In this document: positions 1 to 9,505 of the stretch, piece after piece
How the letters are laid out: every line of letters begins with the position of its first letter
How positions within the stretch are numbered: the stretch's first letter is position 1
Assembly (NCBI GenBank): GCA_014584345.1
Contig: JACTNB010000019.1
Span: 62,001-126,000 of the forward strand
Reading direction: 5' to 3'
Length of the DNA: 64,000 bases
Source: Planctomycetota bacterium
GTDB lineage: Bacteria; Planctomycetota; Planctomycetia; Planctomycetales; Planctomycetaceae
Translations under genes and position numbers: made by a program
The notes under the pieces: model-generated
Databases searched by the model: none
What the model was told of the DNA's origin: nothing
The model's input: only the letters and a program-made list of their open reading frames with translations

Positions 1-1040
1 TCGCGTTTCTGGGCGGTTCCATCACGGCGTCCAAAGGCTGGCGAGACGATGTCATTCGCTACTTCCAGACGAGATTTCCCGAGACCGAATTAGATTTCAT
101 CAGTGCAGGGATCAGTTCGCTGGGCTCGGTCCCTCACGCCTTCCGTCTGCAACGCGACGTCCTTTCCCATGGTCCCGTCGATCTGTTGTTTGTCGAGGCA
201 GCGGTCAACGATACCACGAACACCCCCGATCGCGACCAGATGCTGCGTGGAATGGAAGGCCTTGTGCGCCAGATGCGGCTGCAAAATCCCCTGGTGGATA
301 TCGTGCACCTGCATTTTGTCATGCCAGAGCACATGAGGGACTACTCCCGGGGAATGGTCCCCGCTTCGATTTTCCAGCATGAAAAAGTCGCAGTGGCTTA
401 CGGCAATGTGTCGGTTAATCTCTCGCTGGAAGTGACCGAACGGATTGCAGCCGGGGAGTTCACGTGGGACGACGATTTCAAGAATCTGCATCCAGCCCCC
501 TTCGGGCATGCGCTGTATTTCAACAGCATCACTCGTATGACCGAAGCCGCCTTTGCCCAACCCCTCCCCCAGCAGGCTCTGCCTCACCCCCTGCCGTCCT
601 CGCCTCTGGATGCCCGCAGCTATTTTCGCGGGCGTTTCGGTCCGATCGAGGACGTGCGTCTCGTTCGAGGATTCCAACGGGAAACGGCTTGGCAACCCAC
701 GGATGGCAAGGGGACGCGGGCGGGATTCGTGAATGTCCCGGCGCTGGTCGGCTCGGGTCCCGGGGCGGAGATGGAATTCGCGTTCGAAGGGACAGCCGTG
801 GGGTTATTCATCACCGCGGGGCCCGACGCCGGGGTGATCGAATACCGCATTGACGGCGGAGAAACGCGATCCATCAGTACGTTTACCCCCTGGAGCCAGG
901 GACTGCATCTTCCCTGGGCAGTCCTCCTCGATGATGGACTGGCCCCGGGTAAACATACGGTGAATATCCGCATTTCGACGGAACTAGCCCCTCAGGCTAC
1001 GGGGTCCGCGCTGCGGGTATTCCACTTGTTGCTTAACTGA
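1..1040 (+). CDS. SGNH/GDSL-family hydrolase, 5' end outside window
   Basis: The reading frame is open from the first bases of the window, so the true start lies upstream. About 345 residues are visible. SGNH blocks can be read: LGGSIT at the N-terminal edge (block I with the nucleophile Ser), FVEAAVND (block III, Asn-Asp) and HPAPFGH (block V with the catalytic His). The last 140 residues form a separate beta-rich domain of unknown role. Family members are esterases or lipases, often acting on acylated carbohydrates; the substrate here cannot be told. Whether it has a signal peptide is not visible. A perfect 11-bp hairpin follows 22 bases after the stop. Confidence 0.8.
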   Translation, partial: AFLGGSITASKGWRDDVIRYFQTRFPETELDFISAGISSLGSVPHAFRLQRDVLSHGPVDLLFVEAAVNDTTNTPDRDQMLRGMEGLVRQMRLQNPLVDIVHLHFVMPEHMRDYSRGMVPASIFQHEKVAVAYGNVSVNLSLEVTERIAAGEFTWDDDFKNLHPAPFGHALYFNSITRMTEAAFAQPLPQQALPHPLPSSPLDARSYFRGRFGPIEDVRLVRGFQRETAWQPTDGKGTRAGFVNVPALVGSGPGAEMEFAFEGTAVGLFITAGPDAGVIEYRIDGGETRSISTFTPWSQGLHLPWAVLLDDGLAPGKHTVNIRISTELAPQATGSALRVFHLLLN

Positions 1041-1062
1041 AACGCACCCCCACAACGCTCCA

Positions 1063-1092
1063 GAGCATGCCGATCCACCGTTCGGCATGCTC
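1063..1092 (+). terminator. hairpin after SGNH hydrolase
   Basis: Perfect inverted repeat with arms GAGCATGCCGA and TCGGCATGCTC around an 8-base loop, 22 bases after the stop codon. There is no T tract after it, so it is a terminator or a 3'-end stabilising hairpin rather than a textbook intrinsic terminator. Confidence 0.5.
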
Positions 1093-1100
1093 ACCCGTAA

Positions 1101-1240
1101 ACTAGCCCCGTCCGTCAGGAAGCGGGCCAAGCGGGCGCGACAACTCATAATCACTCGCCCGGCACAAGGTCTACCTGAGTGGATTCCTGTGAGGGTGAAG
1201 CGACTCAATAGTGGCCCGTTTCCTGACGGGCGCGGCTAGC
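1101..1240. repeat. palindromic dispersed repeat, copy 1 (both arms)
   Basis: The left arm at 1101-1128 begins ACTAGCC and contains GTCAGGAAGCGGGCC. The right arm at 1213-1239 is its near-exact reverse complement, ending CTGACGGGCGCGGCTAG. About 84 bases of non-conserved sequence lie between the arms. The same arms, at almost the same total length (137 versus 139 bases), recur at 32012-32148. A single left arm occurs at 48226-48253 and a degenerate right arm at 21550-21566. All copies lie between genes. No open reading frame is carried, so this resembles a REP or MITE-like non-autonomous element. Confidence 0.8.
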
Positions 1241-1290
1241 TGAATTAACAATGTCGCGACTCTAAATGCGAGGTCGGGGGTGCCGCCGCT

Positions 1291-1320
1291 CGTTTTCTTC
1301 GTGTTCTCCGTGACTCCGTT
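1291..1320 (-). repeat. CACGGAG-type intergenic repeat remnant
   Basis: On the minus strand this reads ACGGAGTCACGGAGAACACG followed by AAG, a short periodic pattern built on ACGGAG. It lies in the gap between two convergent genes. It resembles intergenic repeats of this type that I recall from several environmental bacterial genomes, but only one copy is seen in this window, so the assignment is tentative. Confidence 0.3.
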
Positions 1321-1352
1321 GATACTACATAACTATGGGTATGCAGAGCGTA

Positions 1353-1388
1353 CCCTCCGACACGGTTACAGCCCCTTGATGCGGAGGG
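1353..1388 (-). terminator. possible hairpin after the YceH-like gene
   Basis: CCCTCCG at 1353 pairs with CGGAGGG at 1382, just downstream of the minus-strand stop codon at 1390. The loop is long (22 bases) and there is no T tract, so support is weak. Confidence 0.25.
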
Positions 1389-1389
1389 C

Positions 1390-2136
1390 TCACAAGCCGA
1401 GTTGACGTTCCAGTTCGGAGACGCGATCGGTCAAGGCGGCAAGCTGATCCCTCAATTCCTGAAGCTCTTCGAGTGAGGGCGTGGGAACAACCGGGGATGG
1501 CTGAAACGAGGAGACTGTGGACTGGGAGGCTCTTGAAGAAATCGAGTGCCCCGATGCAACCGGAGCCGGTTCGTCCGGCTCGTCTCCTGTATGCCTTTCC
1601 AGGGTTTTGTTTTCTTCCGCGCGATAGAGGGCGTGATCGATTTCGATTCCCCTGCGTTGCAAATCGCCCGTGGACTGCACATAACCGGCCTGCATCAGGC
1701 GTTCGAGTTCCTCGCGCAGTTCGTCCAGGGAATCGAGCGAGGTCATGCGGCTGGCGCGCGTGCGTAGTTCACCCACCTGCTGGCGACCACGGAGGAGCAG
1801 TTCTCCCATGATGGCAAGTTGACGATTACTCCAACCCGCCGTGTCGCGAAGCAAGTGCCGATAGCGTTCCGTTCGTCCACCAGCCGTCTGAACGGTTGCA
1901 ACCAGTCCCCGCTGCTGGAGTTGATTGATGGTATCTTCCAACTCGAACTCGTCATAATTGGTGAGTGGTGCACGATTATTTTTCTGATTGCACCCTGTCA
2001 CCAGCGCTTTCATGGTGAGCGGATAGTATTCAGGCGTCGTCAATGCTTTTTCGACGAGCACCCCCAGCACGCGGCGTTCCTGCTTCGTGAGCGCCCCGAT
2101 AAATGCAACATCTGGTGTATTTTCATTCTGTTCCAT
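1390..2136 (-). CDS. YceH-like DUF480 protein (UPF0502)
   Basis: A 248-residue protein. Residues 15-180 match the DUF480/YceH pattern: an opening segment LTKQERRVLGVLVEKALTTP, then the CNQKNNR motif and tandem winged-helix-like segments. The last 30 residues form a short coiled coil (LEELQELRDQLAALTDRVSE). Family members are small cytoplasmic proteins with two winged helices; their role is poorly defined. The ATG at 2136 was chosen over an upstream TTG at 2151 because AAGGG lies at a suitable distance before it. Its upstream region is shared with the divergent MoxR operon. Confidence 0.85.
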   Translation of the reverse strand: MEQNENTPDVAFIGALTKQERRVLGVLVEKALTTPEYYPLTMKALVTGCNQKNNRAPLTNYDEFELEDTINQLQQRGLVATVQTAGGRTERYRHLLRDTAGWSNRQLAIMGELLLRGRQQVGELRTRASRMTSLDSLDELREELERLMQAGYVQSTGDLQRRGIEIDHALYRAEENKTLERHTGDEPDEPAPVASGHSISSRASQSTVSSFQPSPVVPTPSLEELQELRDQLAALTDRVSELERQLGL

Positions 2137-2606
2137 CGGAACCCTTATCAATTCGGAGCGTTAATTATTGGAGATAGGCGGAGAAGTTACACCCTGCCCG
2201 GAAGGGGAGGCCAGGCAAGCGGTGCCCCCCTCTCCCCGCGGGAAACGTGTCCGGAGGTTTTTCGTGAATACTAACTGTCGTGCGAAATCGCCGCCAGACA
2301 GCCTCCTCGGAAAAATTACGGTATCCGATTTGCTGTCATCCGCAAAAGCAAATCCCAGTTCCGCTCTCCCGCGGGAAATATTCGGTTCTCCGGGTAAGGG
2401 AACGCGCCGCGTGCGAATGGGCGTCCCTCCGCGTCGGCACGAAATCGGGCTGGAGGCTTTTCAGAAGGTGCGGGCACCAGCTAGGATAAAGCGACTGCCG
2501 CACCGCACGAGGCAGCAAACGCGGTAGGCATAAACGGTTCCACAAATCCACTGGGAATTTCGAAACGTCCCCTTCGATATTCCCTCAATACTGGAAGTTC
2601 AAGTCC
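2137..2606. other. divergent intergenic region, 470 bases
   Basis: This gap separates the minus-strand YceH-like gene from the plus-strand MoxR operon and must hold promoters for both. CCGCGGGAAA occurs twice (near 2237 and 2371), which could be a shared operator half-site. No convincing -35/-10 pair, RNA gene or conserved small ORF was found. Confidence 0.4.
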
Positions 2607-3653
2607 ATGAGTGAGCGTACTCTGCCTGACGAAGCCATTGAAAAGTTGAGCAAGGCCTATCACGACGTACGGGAACAGATTTCTCGGGTGATCGTGGGGC
2701 AAAACGAGGTGATCGATCAATTACTGATCGCGTTGTTCAGCCGGGGACATGTGTTGCTGGAAGGCGTTCCTGGCCTGGCCAAGACCTTGATGATCAGCAC
2801 GCTGGCCAAATCGCTCTCCCTGACCTTCAGCCGCATCCAGTTCACGCCCGACCTGATGCCCGCCGACATTACAGGAACCGATGTCCTCCAGGAGAATCGG
2901 GAGACAGGCAAACGCGAGTTCCGGTTTCTGCACGGCCCCCTGTTTCACAACATGGTGTTGGCGGACGAAATCAACCGGACTCCCCCGAAAACCCAGGCGG
3001 CACTGCTGGAAGCCATGCAGGAACGTCACATCTCCGTGGGGCAGATGCAGCACGTACTGAACGACCCCTTCTTCGTAATGGCCACGCAAAACCCCATCGA
3101 ACAGGAGGGGACGTATCCCCTGCCCGAAGCGCAACAGGACCGCTTCATGTTCAAGGTGTTCGTGGACTACCCCACCTTCCAGGAAGAAAAACAGATCGCG
3201 AAGGCCACCACTGGCCTCCAGGATATCGTCATTCAGCAGGTGCTCGACGCAGAGGAAATTCTGGAACTGCAGCGGGTGGTGAAGCAGGTGCCGATTACGG
3301 ACCACGTGGTGGAATACACCTTGGCACTGGTACGTCAAACCCGCGTGCGGGAAGAGGCGGCACCCGATTTCGTGAAGGAATGGTTGAGCTGGGGCGCCGG
3401 CCCGCGAGCGGTGCAGTTTCTGATACTGGGAGCCAAGGCACGGGCACTGCTGCAGGGCCGCACACACGTGTCAACGGAAGATATCGCGGCCCTGGCCAAG
3501 CCCGTGCTGCGGCATCGCATCGTGACGAACTTCTCGGCGGAAAGCGAAGGCATCACGACCGACGACGTCATCGAGCGACTGATCCAGGAAACCCCCTCGA
3601 AGGAAGGCGAACTGACGAGTGATCCACGACTCAAAAAGATATTTGCCGCCTGA
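2607..3653 (+). CDS. MoxR-family AAA+ ATPase
   Basis: A 348-residue cytoplasmic ATPase of the usual MoxR length. The Walker A motif GVPGLAKT is at residues 53-60, Walker B LADE at 118-121, and the sensor-1 segment ATQNPIEQEG follows near 159-168. EAQQDRF supplies the expected arginine region, and a C-terminal lid domain follows. MoxR ATPases act as chaperones that remodel or insert metal-dependent VWA partners. The next three genes all encode VWA-type proteins, matching this pairing. It is the first gene of a ten-gene co-oriented block. Its end overlaps the next gene by 35 bases, suggesting translational coupling. Confidence 0.93.
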   Translation: MSERTLPDEAIEKLSKAYHDVREQISRVIVGQNEVIDQLLIALFSRGHVLLEGVPGLAKTLMISTLAKSLSLTFSRIQFTPDLMPADITGTDVLQENRETGKREFRFLHGPLFHNMVLADEINRTPPKTQAALLEAMQERHISVGQMQHVLNDPFFVMATQNPIEQEGTYPLPEAQQDRFMFKVFVDYPTFQEEKQIAKATTGLQDIVIQQVLDAEEILELQRVVKQVPITDHVVEYTLALVRQTRVREEAAPDFVKEWLSWGAGPRAVQFLILGAKARALLQGRTHVSTEDIAALAKPVLRHRIVTNFSAESEGITTDDVIERLIQETPSKEGELTSDPRLKKIFAA

Positions 3654-4524
3654 GGCGGTCAGCCGGATTTCCCGACTGGAGATCGAGGCGCGCGGCATCG
3701 TGGAGGGTTTCCTCAGCGGTCTGCATCGCAGTCCGTACTTTGGGCAGTCGATCGAATTCGTGCAGCATCGCGAGTACGTCTCGGGGGACGACATCCGGCG
3801 AATCGACTGGAAGGTCTGGTCGAAGACCGACAAGTTTTACATCAAGCAATTCGAGGAAGAGACGAACCTGCGGACTACGATTCTACTGGATTGCAGTGAA
3901 TCGATGAGTTATCAAAGCGGCACGTCCTCCAAATTCGATTATGCCTGCCTGCTGGCAGCGGCGTTGTCATACCTGCTGCTGAAACAGCAGGACTCCGTGG
4001 GGCTGACCATCTTCGACGAAGCCGTGCGGGAAACCATCCCTTACCGCAGCAAGCGGAATCACCTGCACGACATACTCAAGACACTGGTGCTGTCGCAGAC
4101 GGGAGCCACGAAGACCGGTATCTACGAGATCCTGCGGAACACCGCGAAAACCTGCGTGCGACGAGGACTGATCATCCTGATTTCCGATCTGTTCACCGAT
4201 CGCCAGGAGTTGTTTCGCGGTTTGAAATTACTGCGATTGCGCGGGCATGACGTGATGTTGTTTCACGTGCTCGACGACCAGGAAGTGAATTTCAATTTCA
4301 GCGGCACCACGAAGTTCGAGGGGATGGAACAGACCGGAGAACTGATCTGCGATCCCCGGGGCCTGCGGGAAGATTACCTGGCGGCCCTGGAACATTACCT
4401 GGGAGAATTACGGCGATTCTGCGCGGGGCATGTAGTGGATTACAGAACGGTTCTCACCAGCGAGCATCTCGATGCGATCCTGGCCCATTACCTGAAACAT
4501 CGGGTCGGAATGAGGCGGAAATAA
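3619..4524 (+). CDS. DUF58 protein with VWA-like domain
   Basis: A 301-residue protein starting with GTG inside the 3' end of moxR. The DUF58 signature region DDIRRIDWKVWSKTDKFY lies at residues 57-74, followed by a metal-binding DCSESMS (MIDAS pattern Asp91-x-Ser93-x-Ser95). No transmembrane segment is evident, unlike DUF58 proteins with N-terminal membrane helices. DUF58 and MoxR genes are adjacent in very many bacteria, and the DUF58 protein is thought to be a direct MoxR partner. A GC-rich hairpin lies just after its stop. Confidence 0.92.
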   Translation: MIHDSKRYLPPEAVSRISRLEIEARGIVEGFLSGLHRSPYFGQSIEFVQHREYVSGDDIRRIDWKVWSKTDKFYIKQFEEETNLRTTILLDCSESMSYQSGTSSKFDYACLLAAALSYLLLKQQDSVGLTIFDEAVRETIPYRSKRNHLHDILKTLVLSQTGATKTGIYEILRNTAKTCVRRGLIILISDLFTDRQELFRGLKLLRLRGHDVMLFHVLDDQEVNFNFSGTTKFEGMEQTGELICDPRGLREDYLAALEHYLGELRRFCAGHVVDYRTVLTSEHLDAILAHYLKHRVGMRRK

Positions 4525-4542
4525 TGGCAACCGCATGAGGAA

Positions 4543-4569
4543 TTCCCCGCTCCGCACGCGGAGCGGGAA
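4543..4569 (+). terminator. GC-rich hairpin between DUF58 and BatA-like genes
   Basis: TTCCCCGCTCCG pairs with CGGAGCGGGAA across a 4-base loop, with one bulged C. It is followed by CAAGGGG rather than a T tract. Since the genes around it look like one operon, it may be an attenuator or an mRNA-stability element rather than a full terminator. Confidence 0.4.
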
Positions 4570-4629
4570 CAAGGGGCGTACCCAGACACTCTTCGCGGCA
4601 ATCCAATTTACAGTGAAACATGGTTTCCC

Positions 4630-7047
4630 ATGGCGTGGCTTTCTCAATTTTTTCTACACCCCGGACTGGCCGTTCTCGGAGCGGCCCTGATATCCGTGCC
4701 GGTGATCATTCACCTGCTCAACCGGTTGCAGTATCGCAAGGTGCGATTCGCAGCCATGGAATTTCTGTTGCAGTCGCAGCAACGCAATCGCCGACGGATT
4801 CTACTGGAACAGTTGCTGTTGCTATTGCTGCGGGTGCTGATCGTACTGTTCCTGATGGCGCTATTCGCGCGGCTCATACTCGACCCCTCGCAACTTTCGT
4901 TGCTGGAACGTCCCGAAACACACCATCTGGTGATCCTGGACGACAGCGGTTCGATGCAGGATCGCTGGGCGGAAACAAATGCGTTCCGGGAAGGGCTTGC
5001 AATGGTCAAGCGGCTGACCTCGGATCTGGCGGGACAGGAAGGGCTGCAGTTGCTGACTTTGTTGACCACGAGCGAACCCGACCGGACTTCGGCAAACTTT
5101 ACGCAGCGCCAGATCGATGTTGCGATGGTCAGCGAATTCGAAGACAAACTGGAAGCCATGCAGCGGGAATGCGGGTACGCGCGGACCTCATGGCCCGAGA
5201 CCATCGCCGCCATCAAGCGGGTCCTGTCGACCAGCGCGGGACAACAGCATATCGTGCACGTCATTTCCGACTTTCGCGCCTCCGAGTGGAAGCAGGCTCC
5301 CCAACTGCTCGAACAGTTGAAGCAACTCGCGGACGAAAAGACCGTGCTGAATCTGATTCCCGCGGTGCCTGGACGCCATGCGAATCTTGCCGTGACGGGA
5401 TTGTCGGGCGAGGTGCAGACCGCCGCCGTCCGCGTGCCGTTGCAACTGACCGCCGAGATCACCAATTTCAGTGAAACGGTGGAGGAAAACATCTCCGTGC
5501 GGGTATTGCTGAATGGCGAACCGATCCCGCAATCGATTACGATTCCCACCATTGAACCCGGAGATACCGTGCGGGAATCGTTTGAAGTCGTCCTGACCAC
5601 GCCAGGCGAGCACGCCATTGCCGTCCAGATCCCCTCCGATTCCCTGGACGCGGACAATATCCGCCACCTCACCCTATACGTGCCGGATCGACAACGCGTG
5701 CTGATCGTGGACGGATCGGAGGAATTCACGGAAGGCTACTATGTCAGCGATGCCTTGTCGGCCGATGCCAGCGTGACCGGCATCGATGTCCTGCTGATCC
5801 GGCCCGAAGCCCTGCGCGATCAGGACTTGTCCCGATTCATGGCGGTTTACCTGCTCAATATTCCTGAACTTGCGGCGGATATTGTGGCGTTGCTGGGGGA
5901 CTACGTTCAGGAGGGGGGCGGGATTGCCTGGTTCCTGGGAGATCGCGTCAACGCGACGTTTTATCGTCAACTGAACGAACAGCCGATCGTGCAGGACTCC
6001 GCCGACGAGGCAGGGACACCTCAATCACTCCATTTATTTTCCGTACCGATTTCCCCCTCGCCCGTCGAATTGCCAGCGGCCGACGAAACCGCTCCGGGCT
6101 CGGACCTGCAACTGACGACGCATCCCCTGTTCGAATTTCTCAATGCCGCCGATGGCTTGCTGTCGCATTACGTGCGGATCTATCGTTACTTCCCCGTCGA
6201 CGAACAGCGGGAAGGAGGCGTACCCGCCGGGACCCGGGTGATCGGCAGGTTGCGGAATCAGTCACCCCTGTTTTTTGAATCCCAGGTAGGCAAGGGGCGG
6301 ATCTTCACGGCACTCACCTCGGTCGGCCCGATGGCAACCCTTCGCGACGAGCGCTGGCATAACTGGTCCTTTGACATGAACGCACCGGGATTCACGGTAT
6401 TCCATCTGGAATTGGTGAAATACCTGGGTTCGCGACAAGGGCAGCGGACGGAATTCGAAGTGGGTCAGCCTTGGGACGTCACGGTCAATCCGGCAAGTTA
6501 TCTTCCGGAAGTGCGGGTCGATCCCCCGGATGGTGCCCCGTCGCCGGCAGTCGTTTTGAACGCGACTCCTCCGGTGACAGCGGAAACCGGCGGCAAGGAA
6601 GCGGCGCTGTTAACCGCCACGTATGCCGCCACCAATTTTCCAGGGGTTTATCGCCTGACCCGGGAAAATCTGGGGCGAGAAGCGGAAACCGAACTAAAGG
6701 CATTCAATGTTCCGGTGGAGGAGAGCGCGCTGGATGTGGTCTCTCCGGCGGAACTGCGGACCCTGTATGCCAGCGTGGCAGGCTTGCTGGTGCAGGAATA
6801 CGGCGAACTGGAAGGGATTCGTCGCAGCGACCCGGGCCGGGAACTGCGCACCCTGTTAATGACGTTGCTGATCGTGATTCTGGTGGGCGAGCAGGCCTTG
6901 GCCTATCGTTTGAGTTATCACCAACGAGGCCAGCGAGGCGGGACACGCGGAGAGTTGCCGGGGAATCGTTGGACGAATGGGCGAGCGTCACCACTCCGGC
7001 CAGAACCCGAACTGGCGGCGTCGAACCTGGGGGGCTCCCCACGATGA
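4630..7047 (+). CDS. BatA-like membrane protein with VWA domain
   Basis: An 805-residue protein. The N-terminus has two membrane segments (about 13-30 and 59-84) joined by the basic stretch typical of BatA-type N-terminal domains. A VWA domain follows with MIDAS residues Asp104-x-Ser106-x-Ser108 in LDDSGSM. The middle contains a glutamine-amidotransferase-like region (near QEGGGIAWFLGDR) and beta-rich segments. A final membrane helix lies near residues 737-758. Most of the protein is likely exposed outside the cytoplasmic membrane. Its stop overlaps the next start by four bases (ATGA), so the two VWA proteins are probably made together. Confidence 0.85.
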   Translation: MAWLSQFFLHPGLAVLGAALISVPVIIHLLNRLQYRKVRFAAMEFLLQSQQRNRRRILLEQLLLLLLRVLIVLFLMALFARLILDPSQLSLLERPETHHLVILDDSGSMQDRWAETNAFREGLAMVKRLTSDLAGQEGLQLLTLLTTSEPDRTSANFTQRQIDVAMVSEFEDKLEAMQRECGYARTSWPETIAAIKRVLSTSAGQQHIVHVISDFRASEWKQAPQLLEQLKQLADEKTVLNLIPAVPGRHANLAVTGLSGEVQTAAVRVPLQLTAEITNFSETVEENISVRVLLNGEPIPQSITIPTIEPGDTVRESFEVVLTTPGEHAIAVQIPSDSLDADNIRHLTLYVPDRQRVLIVDGSEEFTEGYYVSDALSADASVTGIDVLLIRPEALRDQDLSRFMAVYLLNIPELAADIVALLGDYVQEGGGIAWFLGDRVNATFYRQLNEQPIVQDSADEAGTPQSLHLFSVPISPSPVELPAADETAPGSDLQLTTHPLFEFLNAADGLLSHYVRIYRYFPVDEQREGGVPAGTRVIGRLRNQSPLFFESQVGKGRIFTALTSVGPMATLRDERWHNWSFDMNAPGFTVFHLELVKYLGSRQGQRTEFEVGQPWDVTVNPASYLPEVRVDPPDGAPSPAVVLNATPPVTAETGGKEAALLTATYAATNFPGVYRLTRENLGREAETELKAFNVPVEESALDVVSPAELRTLYASVAGLLVQEYGELEGIRRSDPGRELRTLLMTLLIVILVGEQALAYRLSYHQRGQRGGTRGELPGNRWTNGRASPLRPEPELAASNLGGSPR

Positions 7048-9500
7048 GTTTCCCGATCTCGTACTTGAATAGCACACACATGCATACCATGCCCCAATCC
7101 CTGCTGCTGGCCCAGGAGGCGTTGCAGTTCACGGAGTGGTCATTCCCGGAAACAGCCATGCAATGGCTGCTGCTGCTGATGGTGGCGGGATTGCTGGTCG
7201 CGTGGTGCGTGGAAGTTTATCGCCGGGATACTCACGAATTATCCCCCCTCTGGCGTCTCCTGCTGCCTGGCCTGCGTGTGTTGGCGCTGGCCGGGTTGTT
7301 GATCGTCTTTCTGAATCCGCGCACCCGGACACAAACCTGGGCGGAACGCCCTTCGCGCGTGGCCATCCTGGTCGATGTTTCCTCATCGATGCAAAATCCA
7401 TCCAGCGATCCCGCGGGCGAGACCACCGAGGAAACCCTCCCCACGCGCGCGGAACAGGTTGTGGCCCTGCTTCGCGACGAGGACTGGCTGAACGCGCTGC
7501 GGGAGAAACACGAAGTAGCTGTCTTCAGCTTCGAAAAAAGTGTATCGAGACGACTTGCCACGCTCCCCAAGCGGAAGCCCGGCAGCGTGGCGGAGGGAAC
7601 CGGAAACGATCCCCTGGAACAACTCCCCGACTGGGTTGAAGTGTTCCAGCCCTCGGGAGCCGAAACCCGACTGGGTGAATCGGTCTCGCAACTGATGCGG
7701 GACATGAATGGCCGCACGCTGGCGGGCATTCTGGTGGTCACGGATGGCGCAAACAACGCTGGCGTGGACGTGCAGTCCACAAACGATCTAGCCCGGCAAC
7801 TCCGAGTTCGTCTGTTCGCCTTGGGAACCGGTGGGCTGCAACCCCCTGTTAACCTGGAGGTGGCCAAGGTGGTCGCTCCCAGCGATGTACAACTGGGCGA
7901 TCCGTTCGATATCGAAGCGTACGTCCGCGGGGAAGGGATGACGGGCCAACCTCTACGTGCCGAACTGCTGTTGCGGGAAGTCGGCAGCGAAGCCGCGCCG
8001 ATTGTTGTGGACGAACGGGAACTGACACTGCTCGAGGATCGCGTCCCCGTGCAGGTCACCTTTCCGCGAACGCCGACGGAACAAGGGGAATGGGAATATC
8101 TGGTGCGGGTCTCCAGCGAGTCGTCGAGGCGGGAAATTCGCGAGGAAGACAACGAACGCCTGGTGACGATCAACGCCTTTGAACGCCCCGTCAAGGTGTT
8201 GATTTTTGCAGGTGGACCTTCCTGGGACTACCGCTTCCTGTGTGGCACGCTGAAGCGGCATCCCGGGTTTCAGGTCGATGCCTATCTGCAGACGGGAACG
8301 ATCGGCATCAGCCAGGACGTGGACAATATCCTGCTGGAATTCCCCAAGGATAAAGCATCCCTGTATGAATACGATGTGGTCATCGGTTTTGATCCCGACT
8401 GGCTGAAGGTTTCCGAGGAATCACGCCGGCTGTTCGAACAATGGGTCGGCGAAGAAGGGGGAGGTTCGATATTCGTCGCGGGAGACATCCACACGCCTCT
8501 GCTGGCGGCCGCACGCGATTCGTTATCGGAAATCCTATATCTTTATCCAGTCTTTCTGGATACGATATTGCCCGGCATCGACATGGTAACGGCGTCGACG
8601 CAAGTTCGTCCTCTGGAATTGACGAGCGAGGGATTAGCCGCACCGCTTCTGCAAGTTACGGAGGATCCTGTCACGAGCGAACAATTCTGGAAGGAATTTC
8701 CGGGGTTCTATCGGTTTTACCCCACCACGGGCACAAAAACGGGAGCCTCCGTGTATGCCTTGGCCGGAGGCGTGGGAGGCCTGGGAGAAACGGAAGCCCC
8801 CATCCTCCTGGCCAGCCAGTTTTATGGCCAGGGACGCACCTTTTATATAGGGTCCCCGGAGTTTTATCGCCTGCGGGCGGAGGACCCCGATTACTTTGAA
8901 CGCTTCTGGACGCGATTGAGCCGGGAAGCCGCCCAGAATCGACTCCGCCGCAGCAACCCCCGCGGTTCTCTGTTGGTCGATCGCGACGTGATTCGCCTCG
9001 GCGATTCGATGAAAATTCGTGCCCGCCTGCTGAATGCGGAATTCGAACCGCTGATCGAGGAGCGGATAACCATCGAAGTGGAACAGCCCGATGGGCGCCT
9101 GGTCGTGCCCCCCCCGGAACTGCGTCCCGATCCGACACGGCAGGGAGGATACCTGGGAGAAGCGCGCGGGAGCATGCCAGGCCGCTACCAGATTCGCCTG
9201 CGCATTCCCGGATCGGGCGAAATCCTCCGGGAATCGGTGATCACTGAAGTGCCCGACCTGGAAAAACAGGATCTGCAGCAGGATATTCGGCAGTTGCAGT
9301 TGTTGACAAATGAAACGGGAGGGGGGTATCTGCCGTTGACTCAAGCGTCCGACGTGCTGGAGCGGCTTCCCGATTCGAGCGAACAGTTTTTACTGGGAGA
9401 ACAGATTAAAACCCTCTGGGACCGTGGCTGGCTGATGTGCCTGATCATAGGTCTGTTTGGCGTGGAATGGCTGCTGCGTAAACTCCTGAAACTTGCCTGA
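7044..9500 (+). CDS. second membrane-anchored VWA protein
   Basis: An 818-residue protein. The ATG at 7044 overlaps the previous stop as ATGA; the frame stays open far upstream, but that part is out of frame with the preceding real gene. Membrane segments lie near residues 39-55 and 72-90. A VWA domain follows with MIDAS Asp111-x-Ser113-x-Ser115 (DVSSSM). The central part contains a ThuA or amidotransferase-like region (VLIFAGGPSWDYRF and later GQGRTFYIGSPEFYRLRAED). A membrane helix occupies the last 25 residues. With the preceding protein it probably forms a membrane pair served by the MoxR ATPase. The exact function is unknown. Confidence 0.83.
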   Translation: MSFPISYLNSTHMHTMPQSLLLAQEALQFTEWSFPETAMQWLLLLMVAGLLVAWCVEVYRRDTHELSPLWRLLLPGLRVLALAGLLIVFLNPRTRTQTWAERPSRVAILVDVSSSMQNPSSDPAGETTEETLPTRAEQVVALLRDEDWLNALREKHEVAVFSFEKSVSRRLATLPKRKPGSVAEGTGNDPLEQLPDWVEVFQPSGAETRLGESVSQLMRDMNGRTLAGILVVTDGANNAGVDVQSTNDLARQLRVRLFALGTGGLQPPVNLEVAKVVAPSDVQLGDPFDIEAYVRGEGMTGQPLRAELLLREVGSEAAPIVVDERELTLLEDRVPVQVTFPRTPTEQGEWEYLVRVSSESSRREIREEDNERLVTINAFERPVKVLIFAGGPSWDYRFLCGTLKRHPGFQVDAYLQTGTIGISQDVDNILLEFPKDKASLYEYDVVIGFDPDWLKVSEESRRLFEQWVGEEGGGSIFVAGDIHTPLLAAARDSLSEILYLYPVFLDTILPGIDMVTASTQVRPLELTSEGLAAPLLQVTEDPVTSEQFWKEFPGFYRFYPTTGTKTGASVYALAGGVGGLGETEAPILLASQFYGQGRTFYIGSPEFYRLRAEDPDYFERFWTRLSREAAQNRLRRSNPRGSLLVDRDVIRLGDSMKIRARLLNAEFEPLIEERITIEVEQPDGRLVVPPPELRPDPTRQGGYLGEARGSMPGRYQIRLRIPGSGEILRESVITEVPDLEKQDLQQDIRQLQLLTNETGGGYLPLTQASDVLERLPDSSEQFLLGEQIKTLWDRGWLMCLIIGLFGVEWLLRKLLKLA

Positions 9501-9505
9501 CAACA

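Noticed and set aside
6471..7043. N-terminal extension of the second VWA protein
   Set aside because: This part lies out of frame within the BatA-like gene and has no domain; the ATGA overlap start at 7044 is far better.
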